Positions 28,169 through 41,469 of a DNA stretch of 64,000 nucleotides are shown one piece after another. Positions within the stretch are counted from its first letter, which is position 1, and each line of letters begins with the position of its first letter. Position numbers and translations under genes: made by a program. The notes beneath the pieces were generated by a model. That model worked only from the letters and a program-made list of their open reading frames with translations. It did no database searches and was not told where the DNA came from. The stretch covers positions 43,512,704 through 43,576,703 of the forward strand of contig CM031879.1 of assembly GCA_018697195.1 (NCBI GenBank), written 5' to 3'. Source of the stretch: Certhia americana. Taxonomy: Eukaryota; Chordata; Aves; Passeriformes; Certhiidae.

Positions 28169-28372
28169 TGGATGATTGATTGTACCCGCCAGCTGGCTAA
28201 TATCATAATTAACAAAGTTGCTACCATGTCTGAGAAGTTTAATCGAAAAAATTGCCGGCAGTATGATGCCATTGTCACAGAGATCACAAGCACAGCAGTG
28301 TTGACTTTTGTACTGGTGGAGCCGCAGGACTATGTAGATGTGCTGAAAAGTCATTCGCTGGGATAACTGAAG
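28169..28372 (+). pseudogene. DNAH pseudogene exon A: N-terminal stem segment
   Basis: This 204-base block sits between a pyrimidine-rich acceptor (TTTCTTACAG) and a strong donor (GTATGT). It reads in phase 0 from TGG and gives a run with CTRQLANIIINKVATM, then FNRKNCRQYDAIV and EPQDYVDVLKSHSLG. This matches the DNAH stem pattern in which a 'QLA..I...V..M...N' helix precedes a '..T..EL.E...YV...' helix. An in-frame TAA at 28364-28366 lies three codons before the donor, where family members have a sense codon. Otherwise the exon is open, so it has decayed little. It is 18.3 kb upstream of the next recognised exon, although family proteins have roughly 300 residues between these two parts. Identification is by remembered family sequence; the exon boundaries are seen directly. 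Confidence 0.75.
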
Positions 28373-29058
28373 GTATGTTTCTTTCCCTATACATTTCTCC
28401 ACTGTCCGTTCTTTTGAAAAATAAAGTACATAGTCCTTTGATGATACCTTTAATTTCAGGGTGCCATGTGAAGCTATTCTGTCGTATTTTAAAGCCGTTG
28501 CAATAGCAATCTAGAATATGTTTTATCAATGTGTCAAGAGGTGAATAATCAAAACTGTAGTTCAGTGATATTCACCCTTTCTAAGCGGTCTTCAGTGTCT
28601 TGCCGGCTGCTTTTTGCAAAAAATGCAGATGCCGTTGTTTCATAGCTAATTTTCTCAGCTGGAAGCTGAGAAATGCTGTTGACAGTCTATGTTCTAGGAA
28701 CTTGTAGTTCAGCTTGGATTTATGTTATGCAGTATTTCTTTTCATACATTACTTCAAGTTAGAATGTAACTTTAAGGCATAAAATAATAAAAGAGAAACA
28801 GGGAAAAACTTGTGTTCTTGCGTCCGTAATTCAGCATTAGAATGTCTTGCTAAAATGCTCTCTTTTGTATATGTGTATTTGTGTCTGTGCATTTGTGGGT
28901 ATGAAAAGAGAAGAGCATTGATGATGTTAGCGGGAATTCACAGCACCTTTGTAAAATACTGCCCAAGAATCTCTCTTACTCCTTTTGTATGTTTACCTAG
29001 TTTTCCAAGTCAAACATTGCTCCACTGAGCTCTTTTTCTCTCCAATTGTATTTTAACG

Positions 29059-29080
29059 TGTGTGTGTGTGTGTGTGTGTG
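29059..29080. repeat. (TG)11 microsatellite
   Basis: Perfect run of 11 TG units in the pseudogene intron, followed within 130 bases by GTGTGTCTGTCTGTGTG and a purine tract. Confidence 0.97.
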
Positions 29081-29209
29081 CACTGTGTGGTAGTTCAGCT
29101 ATGCTCTGGAGTGTGTTGAAAATGCCAGCCTGACATATTGCTAATGAGTGTGCATATTGACAGTGACGGGGGCGTGTGTCTGTCTGTGTGCCATATATTA
29201 AAACAAAAA

Positions 29210-29254
29210 GAGGAGAGAGACGGAGACAGAGAGAGACAGAGAGACAGAGAAGGA
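29210..29254. repeat. Purine (GA/GACAGA)n low-complexity tract
   Basis: AGGAGAGAGACGGAGACAGA followed by GAGAGACAGAGAGACAGAGA: almost pure purine on the + strand. Frames across it (ERDGDRERQRDRE) are repeat artefacts. Confidence 0.93.
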
Positions 29255-30639
29255 AATATTGGGATGGGAAAGAACAGTTTATTTACATTACGGTATGTCA
29301 AAATGTTATTATGGCTAAAAAATCCATTTTAAATAGACACAAGATTTCTTTCTCGCAGGAGCTAATATGACCATGGTAGGAGGATAAGGGAGACCCGTGT
29401 ATTTTGGTGGTATTAGTATTTTTCTGCCCAAATAAATTCTGACTTTTTGGTACCAGCTTCTAAAATTTGGGAAATTAATCGTTTGTGTTTTGTTTCGGTT
29501 CTGTAACATGCTCTCCCTGAGCTTTCTGTTGCTTTTCTCTGTGTCCTTACAGGTAAACTAGTTCTGAGATGGAATTGTTACAGTAGACTTTTGAAGGAAT
29601 GTATTGTTTAGTAGCTAGCATAGCTGATATTTATTTAAACCAAACATTTTCAAGGGGATGTGTTCTTTTATATTTGACAATTATCTGTTTCAAGTTAAAT
29701 AATTTACTCATTTTGAGATGATATTATTGCAATGGTAGTTTAAAACTAATGCTGATGTGAATTTTTCAGAGAAACTTTGCAGATCTCAGTCAATCTAAGA
29801 GCAGATAATTTTTTCTTAATTGGTAGACCATATTGAAAGAACAAGCTACTCTTTCTTATTATTTCTTTATTTTTTAATGGGTTATGCCCCAAAAGAGACT
29901 TCTATTTTGTGAGAAAATACTTCTCTGCAGGCCAGAAACATATTCTTATGATCATTATTATTCCTATCCTTGGTACTGGATTTTAGGTTTTAACTTATCC
30001 TTGTAAATCTATTGCTTTTCAAGATCTGGAAAGCAAAATTAAAAATCTATATTTTGTTTTGAATAGCAAAGGCTGTGAGTAATGACAAAATAGCTTAGTA
30101 TTGTGATTGCAGACAATAGGGAAGATTAAGTTACTAAAACAGTATATTGTTGTTCTAAACTAAAGCCTGTAATATTTTCTGTAATTGAGACTTTGTGCAT
30201 TGTTAGAACTCGGCTGGAGTATCAAATGGTTGTGAGGATTAGAGCAGACAACTAAAGCAATGTCACAGTAGATGTGGCTGGTTTTTAACAGGATTATCTT
30301 CTGAGATGTATAGAAATGAGCTCTTGTAATAGTTTTGGAGGAATTAATAATTTTAGTAAAACGTTAATGGCAAATGTGCTAATGTAAAGAATTAGAAGAT
30401 TAGTGATGCATCCTTTTGCATGGAAATAAGAATATAATAAATGTCCTGCAGGTGACTGAAGCTGCTGCAATTTTATTGGAGATTAAAGTTTGATTGACCC
30501 TTGCTGAGGTGATTAACCCTTCTGAAATTAAAAGCCAGTAGTAAATTATTCTGTCCAATTTAAATGCAAACACAAATGATATAGCTTACTGTTCTAAGTG
30601 TAAGAGAAAAAACCATTTTAATTTTCGTTTTGCACTCAG

Positions 30640-30905
30640 TGAGATGTGATTGCAGACAGCGCGCGGCTGGGCTGTGGCTGAACTGGCCAGTGGCAACCTG
30701 CCTTTGCTCTGCTGGCTCCCGCCGGAGCGGCCGTGCCACGGGGATGCTGGACTTGGGAGCAGCTGCCTGCAATGAGCCTTCACGTGCAGGAGTGCCGGCA
30801 GGAGAGCATGGAAGCGCCAGCAAGGTAAGCAGTGCAAATCAGCTTTCTCTGCTAGCGGAGACCTCGAGCCAGCTGATGTGTGCAAGGGCAGCGTGGCACA
30901 GGTGA
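30640..30905. promoter_or_regulatory. CpG-rich patch with strong splice donor (possible alternative first exon or promoter)
   Basis: This patch stands out from AT-rich surroundings: GCGCGCGG at 30659-30666, CCCGCCGGAGCGGCCG near 30718-30733, an E-box CACGTG at 30781-30786 and more than a dozen CpGs in about 270 bases. A good + strand donor, AAG/GTAAGC, lies at 30822-30830. The 91-codon + frame at 30630-30905 and the minus frames across it match no family I know, so coding is not supported. It lies in the large intron of the DNAH pseudogene. It could be a small CpG island driving a non-coding transcript, or just a GC-rich relic. Confidence 0.35.
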
Positions 30906-31959
30906 GGGTCCCTGCCCAGCCTCACAGGGCGGATAGTCAGAGATGGGTTGCTCACTCGTGCGAGCCATCACAGAATTAGGAATTGTCGCATCTGTGTTGC
31001 TCTTTGAGTTGCTTTTTCCTTCTCCCTGGTCCTTAAAAGGATCAGATATATGAGCTTGCAGAACTGTACTTTTTGACTGGCAGAGTGCTTCCTCCAGTGC
31101 AGGCTGAGTGCAGGTGTGTGAATTGCTGCGGTGCTTCAGGGTTGTGATTCCCATCCATCCTACAAGTGTGAACAAGCAGCTTCTTAGGCTGTAGCCAGTA
31201 CGTCATGCCGGATGGGTAGGATCAGGACATGATCTTAGTAGTTGTCTAAAACCTGTGGGATTACTTGCATGTGTAAAGTCTTGCAGATGGTTGTCAGAGT
31301 TGCTGTGGCTATGTGATTGAACAACATTTAAAAACATCTAGAAAGTTAATTTCCAATAGATCTTATAATTCTGCTTCACATTACAGCTCGTGTCAGTGTG
31401 CGCAAACTTTATTACTTAATATTAAATTGGAAAGACCTCAGTAATATGCTTGCTGCATTTTTTATAAATCTTTCATTAAAAGTTGAACACTTAGGAATTC
31501 CTCCCAGAGTATCAGCCTGACTCTATTTTTATTTAGCAGACGAAAGAATGTCAAGGCAGTGATTTGTTTTATAATGAATTACACTTAACTTTTGCAGAGT
31601 AAGAGATCGGGGTGCTGTTATAAAGGAGCATACTGTCTAAAAGTCATTCTGGAGGACTATAATGACTCTCTGAGGGCATAAATTTACACAGACTACAGCC
31701 CTTATTAATGGATTCAGTTCACATATTTTTGTTGCTTTTGTTAGGAAATTATGTTTTTGTTAAAAGCACCAAAATAGTGGTAAATTAGAAGCAGTTCTGT
31801 TATTTGAGGCTGGTTTAACTTGCATGAACAAGTCGTTCAAGGATTACTGCCTCCTTCCTTCACCCACCGGTCCAGAAGAGGGAGGCAAGAGAGTCAGGTC
31901 TGCACTCAGGATTCTTCATGGTCTTTGGCATACACCGTACTTCATCAGCCTATGATGGA

Positions 31960-31999
31960 TTTTTTTTCCTTTTTTTTCTTTCTTTTTTTTTCCTCTCCT
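31960..31999. repeat. Polypyrimidine (T/C) tract
   Basis: About 40 bases of pure T and C. Frames across it on either strand are artefacts. Confidence 0.93.
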
Positions 32000-34900
32000 T
32001 GAATCCATCTCTCCCTGACCAGCTGAGAAGAGATAAAATAGCTCTTTGAAGGCTTTTGCTTACATGCCAACAGCAGTAGCGCTGGGAATTAGGCTGAAGG
32101 GCAGGAGGGCTTCTACAACTGCTTGGTCTTGAGTGGACTTTCCACCTAGTAATATTTCCTATTCTTTCATGCAGCTGTAAGGCATTAAAATGATAATGAA
32201 TGTGCCATCTGCATTCCATATTCAGTTTATCTCTTCACTTTTCATCAAGGAAGATTTCATATTGCATCTGTCAAGGTAGGGAAGTCCAAGGAATTGCAGT
32301 TCAGAAATTATGGACCCTGAGGTAGCAGCTCACTTCTGTCTCGTCTTTTCATTTACACTTTAAACAGCCTTCAGAGAGATGGGCTGCTGCTTCTGGGACC
32401 CAGCAAAGAAAGTGAGGAATAGATAAAAGCTAAACTTGTGGTGGAGTGACCTAAATGGAACAGCTGGCAAAAGTATAGAGGGGATCCTCCAGGGTACTGA
32501 ATTATACCTTCAGGCTTGGATTAGTGGGATGTTTAACAAAGAGATCCATTTGCCAAAAGGATCTCTGCCTGATTTTTAATTATGGAACCAGTGCTTCCTT
32601 CAACATTTGCAAATTATTGAGCTTTTTTTACTCATGTAAAGTGTAGAGTACTAATTGTTGTCTTTTGGCTCGTTTTTGCTTTTCTCAAACTAAAAATTTT
32701 TGCATGTTCTTGAATTAACCACGTGAATACCTGGAACATGAAGCATTTCAACAGTTTTCGTGTTATGAATAATGAGTTGCATGCTCTGGGGAGAAAATAA
32801 ATAACTTCAAATATTTATTGTTTTGTTTATAATTCTGGAATGCTCTTGAGTGCTTGTACTAGGATGAAACTTTTCTTTAAATTTTTATAGATTCTTTGTA
32901 GTCATACATATCCATCGTATTTTGATAACCAGTAATTGGAATGTAAAATCTAATTTAAATTTTTTTTAGTAGAAAGATGCCCAATTATTTTCCGTATTTT
33001 GCAATAGAGCAATACAGGAAAGAAAAAAGTGGAGTTACATGTGTCAGAAACACTTATTTACCTGCCAGCTTTCATCTATAACATTTTCTCTTTTGAGATA
33101 GGCATTATTTCCTTGTCTGTTACCAGCTAATATTACCATAAATTTATTAAACCTCTGTGGAAACCCCCCCTCCAAATTACATGAAATAATGATAACCTAG
33201 CATGATATAAAATTTTCAAATGGGTGGTGCATCAGGGAAATGCATGATGAAGTAGTAACATATGCTAAATATACGTGAAGTGATTCTCCTGTGTCTACAT
33301 ACATTTACTGCTACAGTCAGGCTAAAGGGACAGGACAGTGTAGTAAAGTACTTCTGGGAAGTTTGTTGGAATACTATATCTGACTATTTTAGGCAAAAAA
33401 GTGCTAACAATGTGGCTGGGGGAGGGGAGAGGAGGCAAGGATGCTGTCACTGTCCTCACTTCCTTCAGTCTAACATCTTAAATAAACACTGTTAGTCACT
33501 GCGCCTTTTTCTTTGCTCTTTTGGAAAAGCATTTAACAAGCATGTTATTTCAGAGACAGGTCACCTAAGATTGTTTTGATGATCTTCACTGTGTGTCCAT
33601 GTTAACAAGTCACATGAGAGACTGGTGAGGTGCCTAGCATGTGATATGTTATATTTGTGATTGTTTTCCCTCTTGAAAAAAAACAACAGAAAAAAGCTAC
33701 AGTTCAAACTATCTTTGTCCCCACTATTGCTCCCAGTGAGAATGGCATAGGGAACTACATATACTTTTTTGTTGGTCTGATGTTGTTTAGAAATTATCTT
33801 GTTCAGCATTTCTAACATTAGCAGTAGTTATTATGATTATTTGAAAAGGAAATACCTCAAAATTTTACACCTGCCACAGGCTTTATTTTTCTTCTTCCCT
33901 CTCATTTCAATATTCTTTCAATATGTTACTCAGCCTATAGCTAAATGAAAATTGGAGGTTTAAGGACATTTTAACTGCAGCATTTAAAAAATATTTTTAT
34001 AATGGAACAAACTGCAATCTCTATATAGAGGAAAGTTTCTGAGTAGTGAGATACACACTGCATTACATATGATTGGAAAACACACTGCAATTTCAAAAGC
34101 TACATAGGTTTAGACCTTTCAGTTGTAAATAATTCTTTTTCTTCACAATGATGATTTTAGCAGAAGCTATATATTCCATGTTGCAAATCTGCACAAAATG
34201 TACTGCATATTTTCCCCCAGAGTTAGCCTCAAATCAGGGAGAAGATACAAAAACTGTAGATTAATTTTAGGCTTCTGTTAAAAATCAGCAATTGCCTAGG
34301 TATTTCTTTTCATCATGGAAAATTAGCTGCAAGTTGATAATTGCATTCCTTGTTCATCAGACCTGTGTAGCTTTCTGAAAGTGTGCATAACAGAGAATTG
34401 AATTTGAATAACTTGAATAGCTGCATATGAAAACTGTTGGAGTATAATGTTTCAATGAACATTCCTTCCTTTCATTTCAAAAAAAATTAAAATTCTCTTA
34501 TGAATATGCAGTTTCTTACACTGCTTAAATGTTTGGGTGTGGAGTTTTTTTGTAGTTTTTGGAGGGTTTCAAGTTTTGGATTAAGTGAGAGAAAGGGAAG
34601 GAATGGATGTGAAACTTTGTAGTATTTTTGAGGTATTTACCGCTTTACATTCTTGAAATGGATGGTGGTACAAATCTCTAGCATTCTTTAAAGTAAACCA
34701 AAATGCGCCTTCTTTGAAGAAATTAAACTTTTAATTGAGTTGAGGGCTTTCTCATTAAGATTTTCCTGTCTGAAAATGGGAAAAAGTCAGACCATCATGT
34801 TCAATAGTTCAAATACTGCTTGAGAACACATTAACTTTTAAAATCACTAAAACTTCCATCAGAAATTAATCCACTCTTTCATGTAGAAACAATGAGGACA

Positions 34901-35094
34901 ACATTTATATGAAAAAAATTGTCAAATTTCTGAAAATACAGACCAATTAGTGATATTTAATTTAGATATTTGTGACTATGTATCATGTATATGCTAGAGC
35001 TGATTTACCATTATATTCTTGCCTTATTTGCAAAAAGAGACTCCTACTTATTGAAATATTACTGAAGAATCTAGCTTTCCCCACAAATTACACA

Positions 35095-35395
35095 TTTTTT
35101 GCATAAATGTGCCTAATTACCTGAATTCAGTTTTGATTAGCAGTGTTAATTGATGCAGCTGTGGATGGGCTCTGTTTACCTAAATTACCATGTGCAAACA
35201 GCAATACGTTTGAAAGTGAATATGCTAAACTGAAAATACTAATTAGCTAAGACAGATTGTTATTCAAGTCACATCTCAGAGCTTTTTAATGAAAGCCTGA
35301 ATGTGTCAGGGCTTTATGATATTCAGACAGAAATGTCTATATTACATATGAATTCTAAATTTAATTCAAGGGAACAGATGGGATGTCGACCGGGG
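35095..35395. promoter_or_regulatory. Candidate conserved non-coding element
   Basis: Complex, non-repetitive sequence with TTAATTGATGCAGCTGTGG, GTTTACCTAAATTACC, CTAATTAGC and GCTTTTTAATG gives a cluster of homeodomain, E-box and forkhead-like words, with no coding frame. It lies in the large pseudogene intron. Based on texture only. Confidence 0.22.
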
Positions 35396-35453
35396 TTCTT
35401 CTCCATCGCTTCCAGTATTAATGTGAATATTTTACTCTACTGGATACATTTTT

Positions 35454-35520
35454 GAGTGTGTGTGTGTGAGAGAGAAAGGAGTGTGTATGAGTGTGTGTGT
35501 GAGAGAGAGAGAGGAGGGAG
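35454..35520. repeat. Compound (GT)n(GA)n microsatellite
   Basis: Two rounds of GT followed by GA: GAGTGTGTGTGTGTGAGAGA, then GTGTGTATGAGTGTGTGTGT and GAGAGAGAGAGAGGAGGGAG. The doubled structure suggests a local tandem duplication of a GT-GA unit. Confidence 0.95.
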
Positions 35521-38500
35521 CCTCCCTCATTGTGTGCCTTGACAGTGTGCCAACCAGGAACATCTAACTGGTCTATTTTTGACTGACATATTTGCAAATT
35601 ATAGGCACCTACTTTCCCAGAATGAAGATAAACAAGCTATTTTGCAAATTTAATAAGGCTAGATAGTAAATGGAATAAAACCAAATAACAGATTAAACAG
35701 ATCTCATTAAGAGAACTTTTGCAACAACAGAGATTTTTCCTTTTGCAGGAATTAAAAAATACCCAGTTTTTTATACAATAGCACAATTGGGCTACATGTT
35801 TCAGATTGTCATGGAAAGACTTTTAACTGCATTAATCTGTGCAGGACAATACAAATACAATTAATTTCCTTAATTTTATTTAGAGCAGCACAGATTAAGG
35901 TATTTCATTATTGCACTTAATCCCTCTTCAAAGTTCAGTTGGATGCAAAACTTTAAATAAGTCATAAAGTAGTACAAAAGAATATCTAGAGCATAAGTGT
36001 TCTTAATATAGAGCAGCCGCTGTGCAGCATATGTCCAGTTTTCAATCCATTTATTTTGCTTCAGAACTTAAGTATTCAGGGGTCAGCTCCCATGTGAAAC
36101 CAGTAATTCCATCCAAAGCTTTACACACAATGTCTTGACAAAATGAAAAGCAAGGATTGTAAGGACTGTACCTATTTGTACCAAAATAATTATTAGACTT
36201 TTAATGTTCTTATTTTCTGATTTGGACAGTTCTTTCATAAATGTTCTCAAGATGTTTGTAGTGGTCCTGGTTCAATGTAGGTAGCCATGGTTATAGTTAT
36301 AAAAAGTGTCAGATCTTTTGATCTTCGTGGGTTAGAACCTATTTTCTTCTGTGTGTTGCAATGAGAGAGAGAACTCTTTTGATTTTGTTATTCCACCATT
36401 CTGGTGAATAGAAATTGTCCTGGTTACTTTAGTTTTGTGAACACAATACTCCTTTTAAAAAGGTTCAATAGTTCTGTTTTTGTGTAAGTTGACACATAGA
36501 GCTGATGATATTTTCTGCAAGTAATTACCTAAGGTCTTAAACTTTATACCTGAATCCTTTAGTCATGGCCTCTTGTACTCCATTAGCAGAGGCTTAACAG
36601 ATGGAACATATTCCTAAATAAATTAGTTCCAGGTACCTTCATTGTTCAGCTGACAATTAACTCTGGCTGAAGAGGAGAGCAGTAGTGGTACAAGTCAGAT
36701 TTGGACCACTATGATAAAAAAATCGCTTCATTCCTATTACATTGCTAAATATGAGTGATCATCTATAATGAACTGTCTCTTCAGTCCAGACATCTGACCT
36801 AGGAAAAAGCTTTTATCCCTAATAAATCACATTTATCAGGAGCTGTGAGTCATAAAATGTTATACTAAACCATTTAATGTCAAGTACTTCACCACCCTCA
36901 ATAGAGCTTGACTTCTTTATGCAAGGAGTAGCTGAAAGAGAAAAAGAGAGAGAGAAGCATCAACTTCTGGAATACAGAAAGGGAAAGAGAGAGACACACA
37001 AATCCAAACTAGTCTTAAAAATCATGAAAAGATGTGTTCAGACATTGCTCTCACTAGAAAATTTCTGGAATAAATGATTCACAGACAAGATCTTTTGGGC
37101 AGTTGATGATTTTTAAATAAACTGGTAGATGAAAGGAGGAATGGATTAACTCATAGCTTAAAAGAATCTACCAAGGCCTTTTTTTCTACAGAAAATAAAG
37201 CAGTGACTTCTACATAAATGTTTAAAGAAAGACAACACTTGATGTAGAAGATCTCTTCAAACTTTGACCTTTACTCAGTCATTGTTTGAGAGAAAAATCA
37301 GAGCAAAAGAAGTCTGCAGTATTTGCTTTTGGCCCTTAAAATAGAAGTTCAGGCCAGGATTTTGGTGGCAGCAGTCAGCTGTTACTCATGACATATATAT
37401 GATACTGCTGCAAAAGCTGATTTAGCCTTACAACAGATTCTTGTTTCCAGTCAACAATGTAAAGGTGTGTTTGGTATCTTCTGATACCTGCTGTTCCCAA
37501 ACTATGCATTCTACAGAACCTGTATGAAATTGCTTAGTAAAGAGATGCAATAACATTTTAAAAGCTATATCTTTCTTCAATTCCAAAATTAGCTAGTTGA
37601 AGCATAAATTAACCAAATAACAATAAATAAATACTTATGAGCTCTTAAGTCAACCTTCAAATAAGAAGGACACAAAAAAATCATGCAGGAAAAATAAAAT
37701 AGTGTCATGACTCATTGTCTGTTTTGCTTTTATTTCTCAAAAAATATCTGCATCAATAAAAGTGAGTGGTCATCAAATTCCTGTGGAAAACAGATCACTT
37801 TTACTCTACTGGAATTGAAATGTTTTAAAGCACATGTGAAAGCCATGGAACACCCTTGTAAAAAGATCTGAAGTATCCAGGAGACTTGGTTCTTATGAAA
37901 TATACTTAACCTGAACAGCAGACGTGAGCCAAGGAGGAGTAATATTAAAGGAGATTCCTCCTCCTCACTCAGCATCACCTTTGCAGGATTTACATTACCA
38001 CATCATGTAACAACATTACATCTTTGGTCAGGGACAAGCCCATCCAAGAATGGAAATGTTTTCTAGCACTGTCTATGTGTGTCTTTGATTTCAGCTCATC
38101 TGTCTTGCTTCTTAACCATTCATGTTGAATTTTACATATTTTTTCTACAACAGAAAGACTGGCCTATGGCTAATGCAGAAATTCTCCCTTCATCTCCTCC
38201 TTAAATGCTTTCAGGCTTTTATTTTGTAGTCCACTTTATTGTGATTCTTGTTATAGAGGGTTGACTTGGAATGAAAGATGAGACACTGTGCTGCCTTGGT
38301 TTCTGCTCTGTGAATGAGTTGAGTGACTATATACATTCAATCCTCTCTGTTCAGATATTTCCAGTGGATTCCAGAGATTTCTTGGTTCCAAAATCAGTGC
38401 AATATTTCTGGTCTTCCAAGAAATTGTGTGTCAGTTTTGGCTCTGTGAGCTACCTCTTTGACTTGTTAAGGTATTTCTCAAAACAAGCAGACTGCTGTTG

Positions 38501-41451
38501 ATGCATTGGAGTATCTTTTATAGAGTGCAAGTCTAAAAAGTATCTTCTGCTTTTATGGATAATGTTTGACATTTTTCATATATATTCTAATTTCCAGCAT
38601 TCAGTTTTTGAGATCTGATGCATTCTGAAGTAGTCTTTTTGTCATAAGTTTACTAGAACACATTACAGTTCACTAACAGAAAATAACTTACACCTCAGTT
38701 ACTCACTTGAGCTTTAAAAAAGTCAGTTTTAGTCTAAATCTATTTCACAATTAAATGTTCTCTATTTTCGAAGTTCATTGTACAATATTAGGCAATTAAC
38801 ACTCCCCTTGAAAAAGGGAAGCACATATAACATATCCTTTCCTTTTCACGTTCCATCTCAAAGTAGCCATTGGTATGAAGGGTCCCTGTTTAACAATGCC
38901 TTCAGCACCCTGCCAGAAGTAAAGTTATCTAGTCTCTTCCAGGTTTTGTGTTGCCCTTCTCCAGGCTCCTTTTCTCTTATAGTCCTGTTGTTATTTTATG
39001 TTAATTCTGTTTCTATCACTATATCTCACCTCATCATTTACCCTGATCCTCTTTCATGTCTGTCCTTTTCTCCTTGTGCTTGGTACACAATTTGGGTAAT
39101 TTTGATTTTACTTGTTGATCATATTTCTCTTCTACTTAAATATCCTTAGGCTGACCATGAGTTTAAGTTTGGTCTTTATTATACAGCAATTGCTCCTTTT
39201 TCTAATAGTGTGTGAGTGATGTTATACACCTGAAAAAACAGTTCTTTTACCTTTGAAAGGCAAAACCAAAGTGTGTTATTCTACTAGGCTACTCTAGACA
39301 TCTGGGAGTGCTACCACCAGTGGTGAATTTTTTTTTTTTTAAGTGTCTTGTGTCAGCATGGATTTCAAAAATTCTTGCAAACTCCTACTTTAGCAACTAT
39401 TTCTGTGCTATCACAGACTCACACTCACTTTGTATGCGAAATTTTCCATATGCTTTTCTCTGCTAGATATTCTTATGCCTCTTCTGCTCAGTTTCAGCTT
39501 CAACCTTCATTTTTTTCATTCATTAATTTACTTCATATCTATATTTCAAGCCATTATACGTATGTCAAAAGGGCAAGTGTAATAACTGTATGTTTTCTGC
39601 AAGCTTCCATCAAATCAAGGGTGATAACTAAAAATTCCTTTTTCACATTACTGGTTTTTGTTAATTCTACTTTAAAATTAAATTTCCTGATTTTTTTCTC
39701 TATTCTTCAATACAGACTAAATTGTTCCTTTTGTATTTCTTAATTAGAAACAATCTGCTTTTAATCTAAAATTATTTTAAACTATCACCTTTTCTGCCTT
39801 ATTAGAGATACTCTGCTTGTGTTGTTGTCCATGTCTGTGCAGAAATATGACCTGCAAAGAAGACTCAACCTATGTAAATGAATTCCTTTCTTAGATGATT
39901 CCATTAGTTCCTTTGTCAATGACATTAAGTAGTGATTTCTTCTTTTCAACCTCATATAGCTTTGTTCTTACTACCTCTCCTCAATAGTCCCTCCTTTATT
40001 ATTGTGTTTCCCCCCTCTGCATTCCTCATCATCAATGACAATGATTCTGAAACCCTTTCTTCTGGTAGATACTGTGTATGTGTAATTGTGAGAACATGCA
40101 CTTGTGTGAACTTTTGAGGTTCATACCTTGGGCCAGTTCCAGTTTCAGATAAAACTGCCATGGAATGAATAAAGCCTCGACATAAGACAGTAAGTTTTCT
40201 TATGTTAGAATGTCTGTTAATGAACTATTTCAGGTTTCAATTGTCAGTTGTGCCAACTGAGAAGTAGAACAAACATATTGAGTATTTGAATTTAGCTTGA
40301 TTTTTTTCCTGAGTGTGTATGTATGCACTGGCTGATGCTTGCACAGCAGTTACAAACCAATCTCTGTGTGGCACTTTTATGTTGCCATAAACACAGAGCA
40401 TTTAATTTGTGTGAGTGTCTGCTACAAGGGACACGATTTTTGAATAATGGTTTTTCCAAGCCTATAGATTCTCAGAAGGTAAATTGCAAGATCAGATAAA
40501 AAATATGCCTAATTGCATTTAAAGTAGTAAAAAAGCCTGTTGAAAAGTTGTAGTTGCATAGTATAGCAAGCATGTTTCTATCTGTATTTGGCATACTCCT
40601 GTGTGTGCATGTACAAAGGCATAGCCCATCAAAATGGCTGTAAAAATCACACAGAAAATTTAGAAAACTGTCACCATCTCTCTCTTCTCTTTCTTGACAA
40701 TTCCACTTTGGTTGACCATTTTGGGGGCATTTGGAGCATGTTCCAGCAATTTCCAGTGTCTTTTTTTAAAAAAAAGCCTAAAAATTCTTCTTCTCTTAGA
40801 TGAAAATTATCTGTATGATTATTAGTCTTCAGCGTAGTATTAGACTGTGTTTAAATCAGAGGCTATTTTTATGTAAATTTTCTCTCTGGAAATGAGAATG
40901 GAAATTTTACTTTTGGAAAGAAGGAAGAAAACTTGGACAAATTTCCAGTGCAACAAAATACTGTTTTCCAAGCACTTGTGCTCTAAGATGTGCAAAATCA
41001 AATCTTGATGCTATTTTCCCAGCCTTTTCTTTTTTTTTTTTTTTTAGATAGTGTAACTTTTAGATGTTTTTGCTCTGATTGTCCTTTTCCTTTTGTACCT
41101 ATACAATTTAAGTCTGCCTTCAACAATGCCAGTGTGCTCTAAAATGTTATGCACAATATTAACTCTTTCCCCATTTCCTTAGTATAGTACAAACTTCGAT
41201 TCCTTACTTGTACTATGTATTTCTCTATATGGTCTCTTTCATCTCTTTAAGAAATAAACAACCCTTTAAGTCCATGCATGTGTGAAGGAGAGATAAAAGA
41301 AGTATTTTAGGCAAGTCTCTTTGTTTCTCTTTCATTTCCAACTTCAGCTATAAGGCTTCTGAGGGAGGAAAATAGAGAATTTGTTGGGTTGTAATTTGTT
41401 GTGCTGGAAGGAGCTCAGGACTCCAGGTACTATTTTGGTACAAGTAAAAGG

Positions 41452-41469
41452 AAAAAAAAAAAAAAAAAA
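41452..41469. repeat. A18 homopolymer
   Basis: Eighteen consecutive A in AT-rich intronic sequence; no retroposed body recognised beside it. Confidence 0.93.

Noticed and set aside
29138..29370. Arg/Glu-rich frames across the purine tract
   Set aside because: Translation of GA/GACAGA simple repeat.
30560..30905. Overlapping frames on both strands at the CpG-rich patch
   Set aside because: All are by-products of low stop density in GC-rich sequence; none resembles a known protein.
38778..39743. Two long + frames (123 and 131 codons) that could look like a membrane protein
   Set aside because: They arise from a pyrimidine-rich strand with few stop codons; Leu/Phe/Ser-rich translation is what that skew gives.
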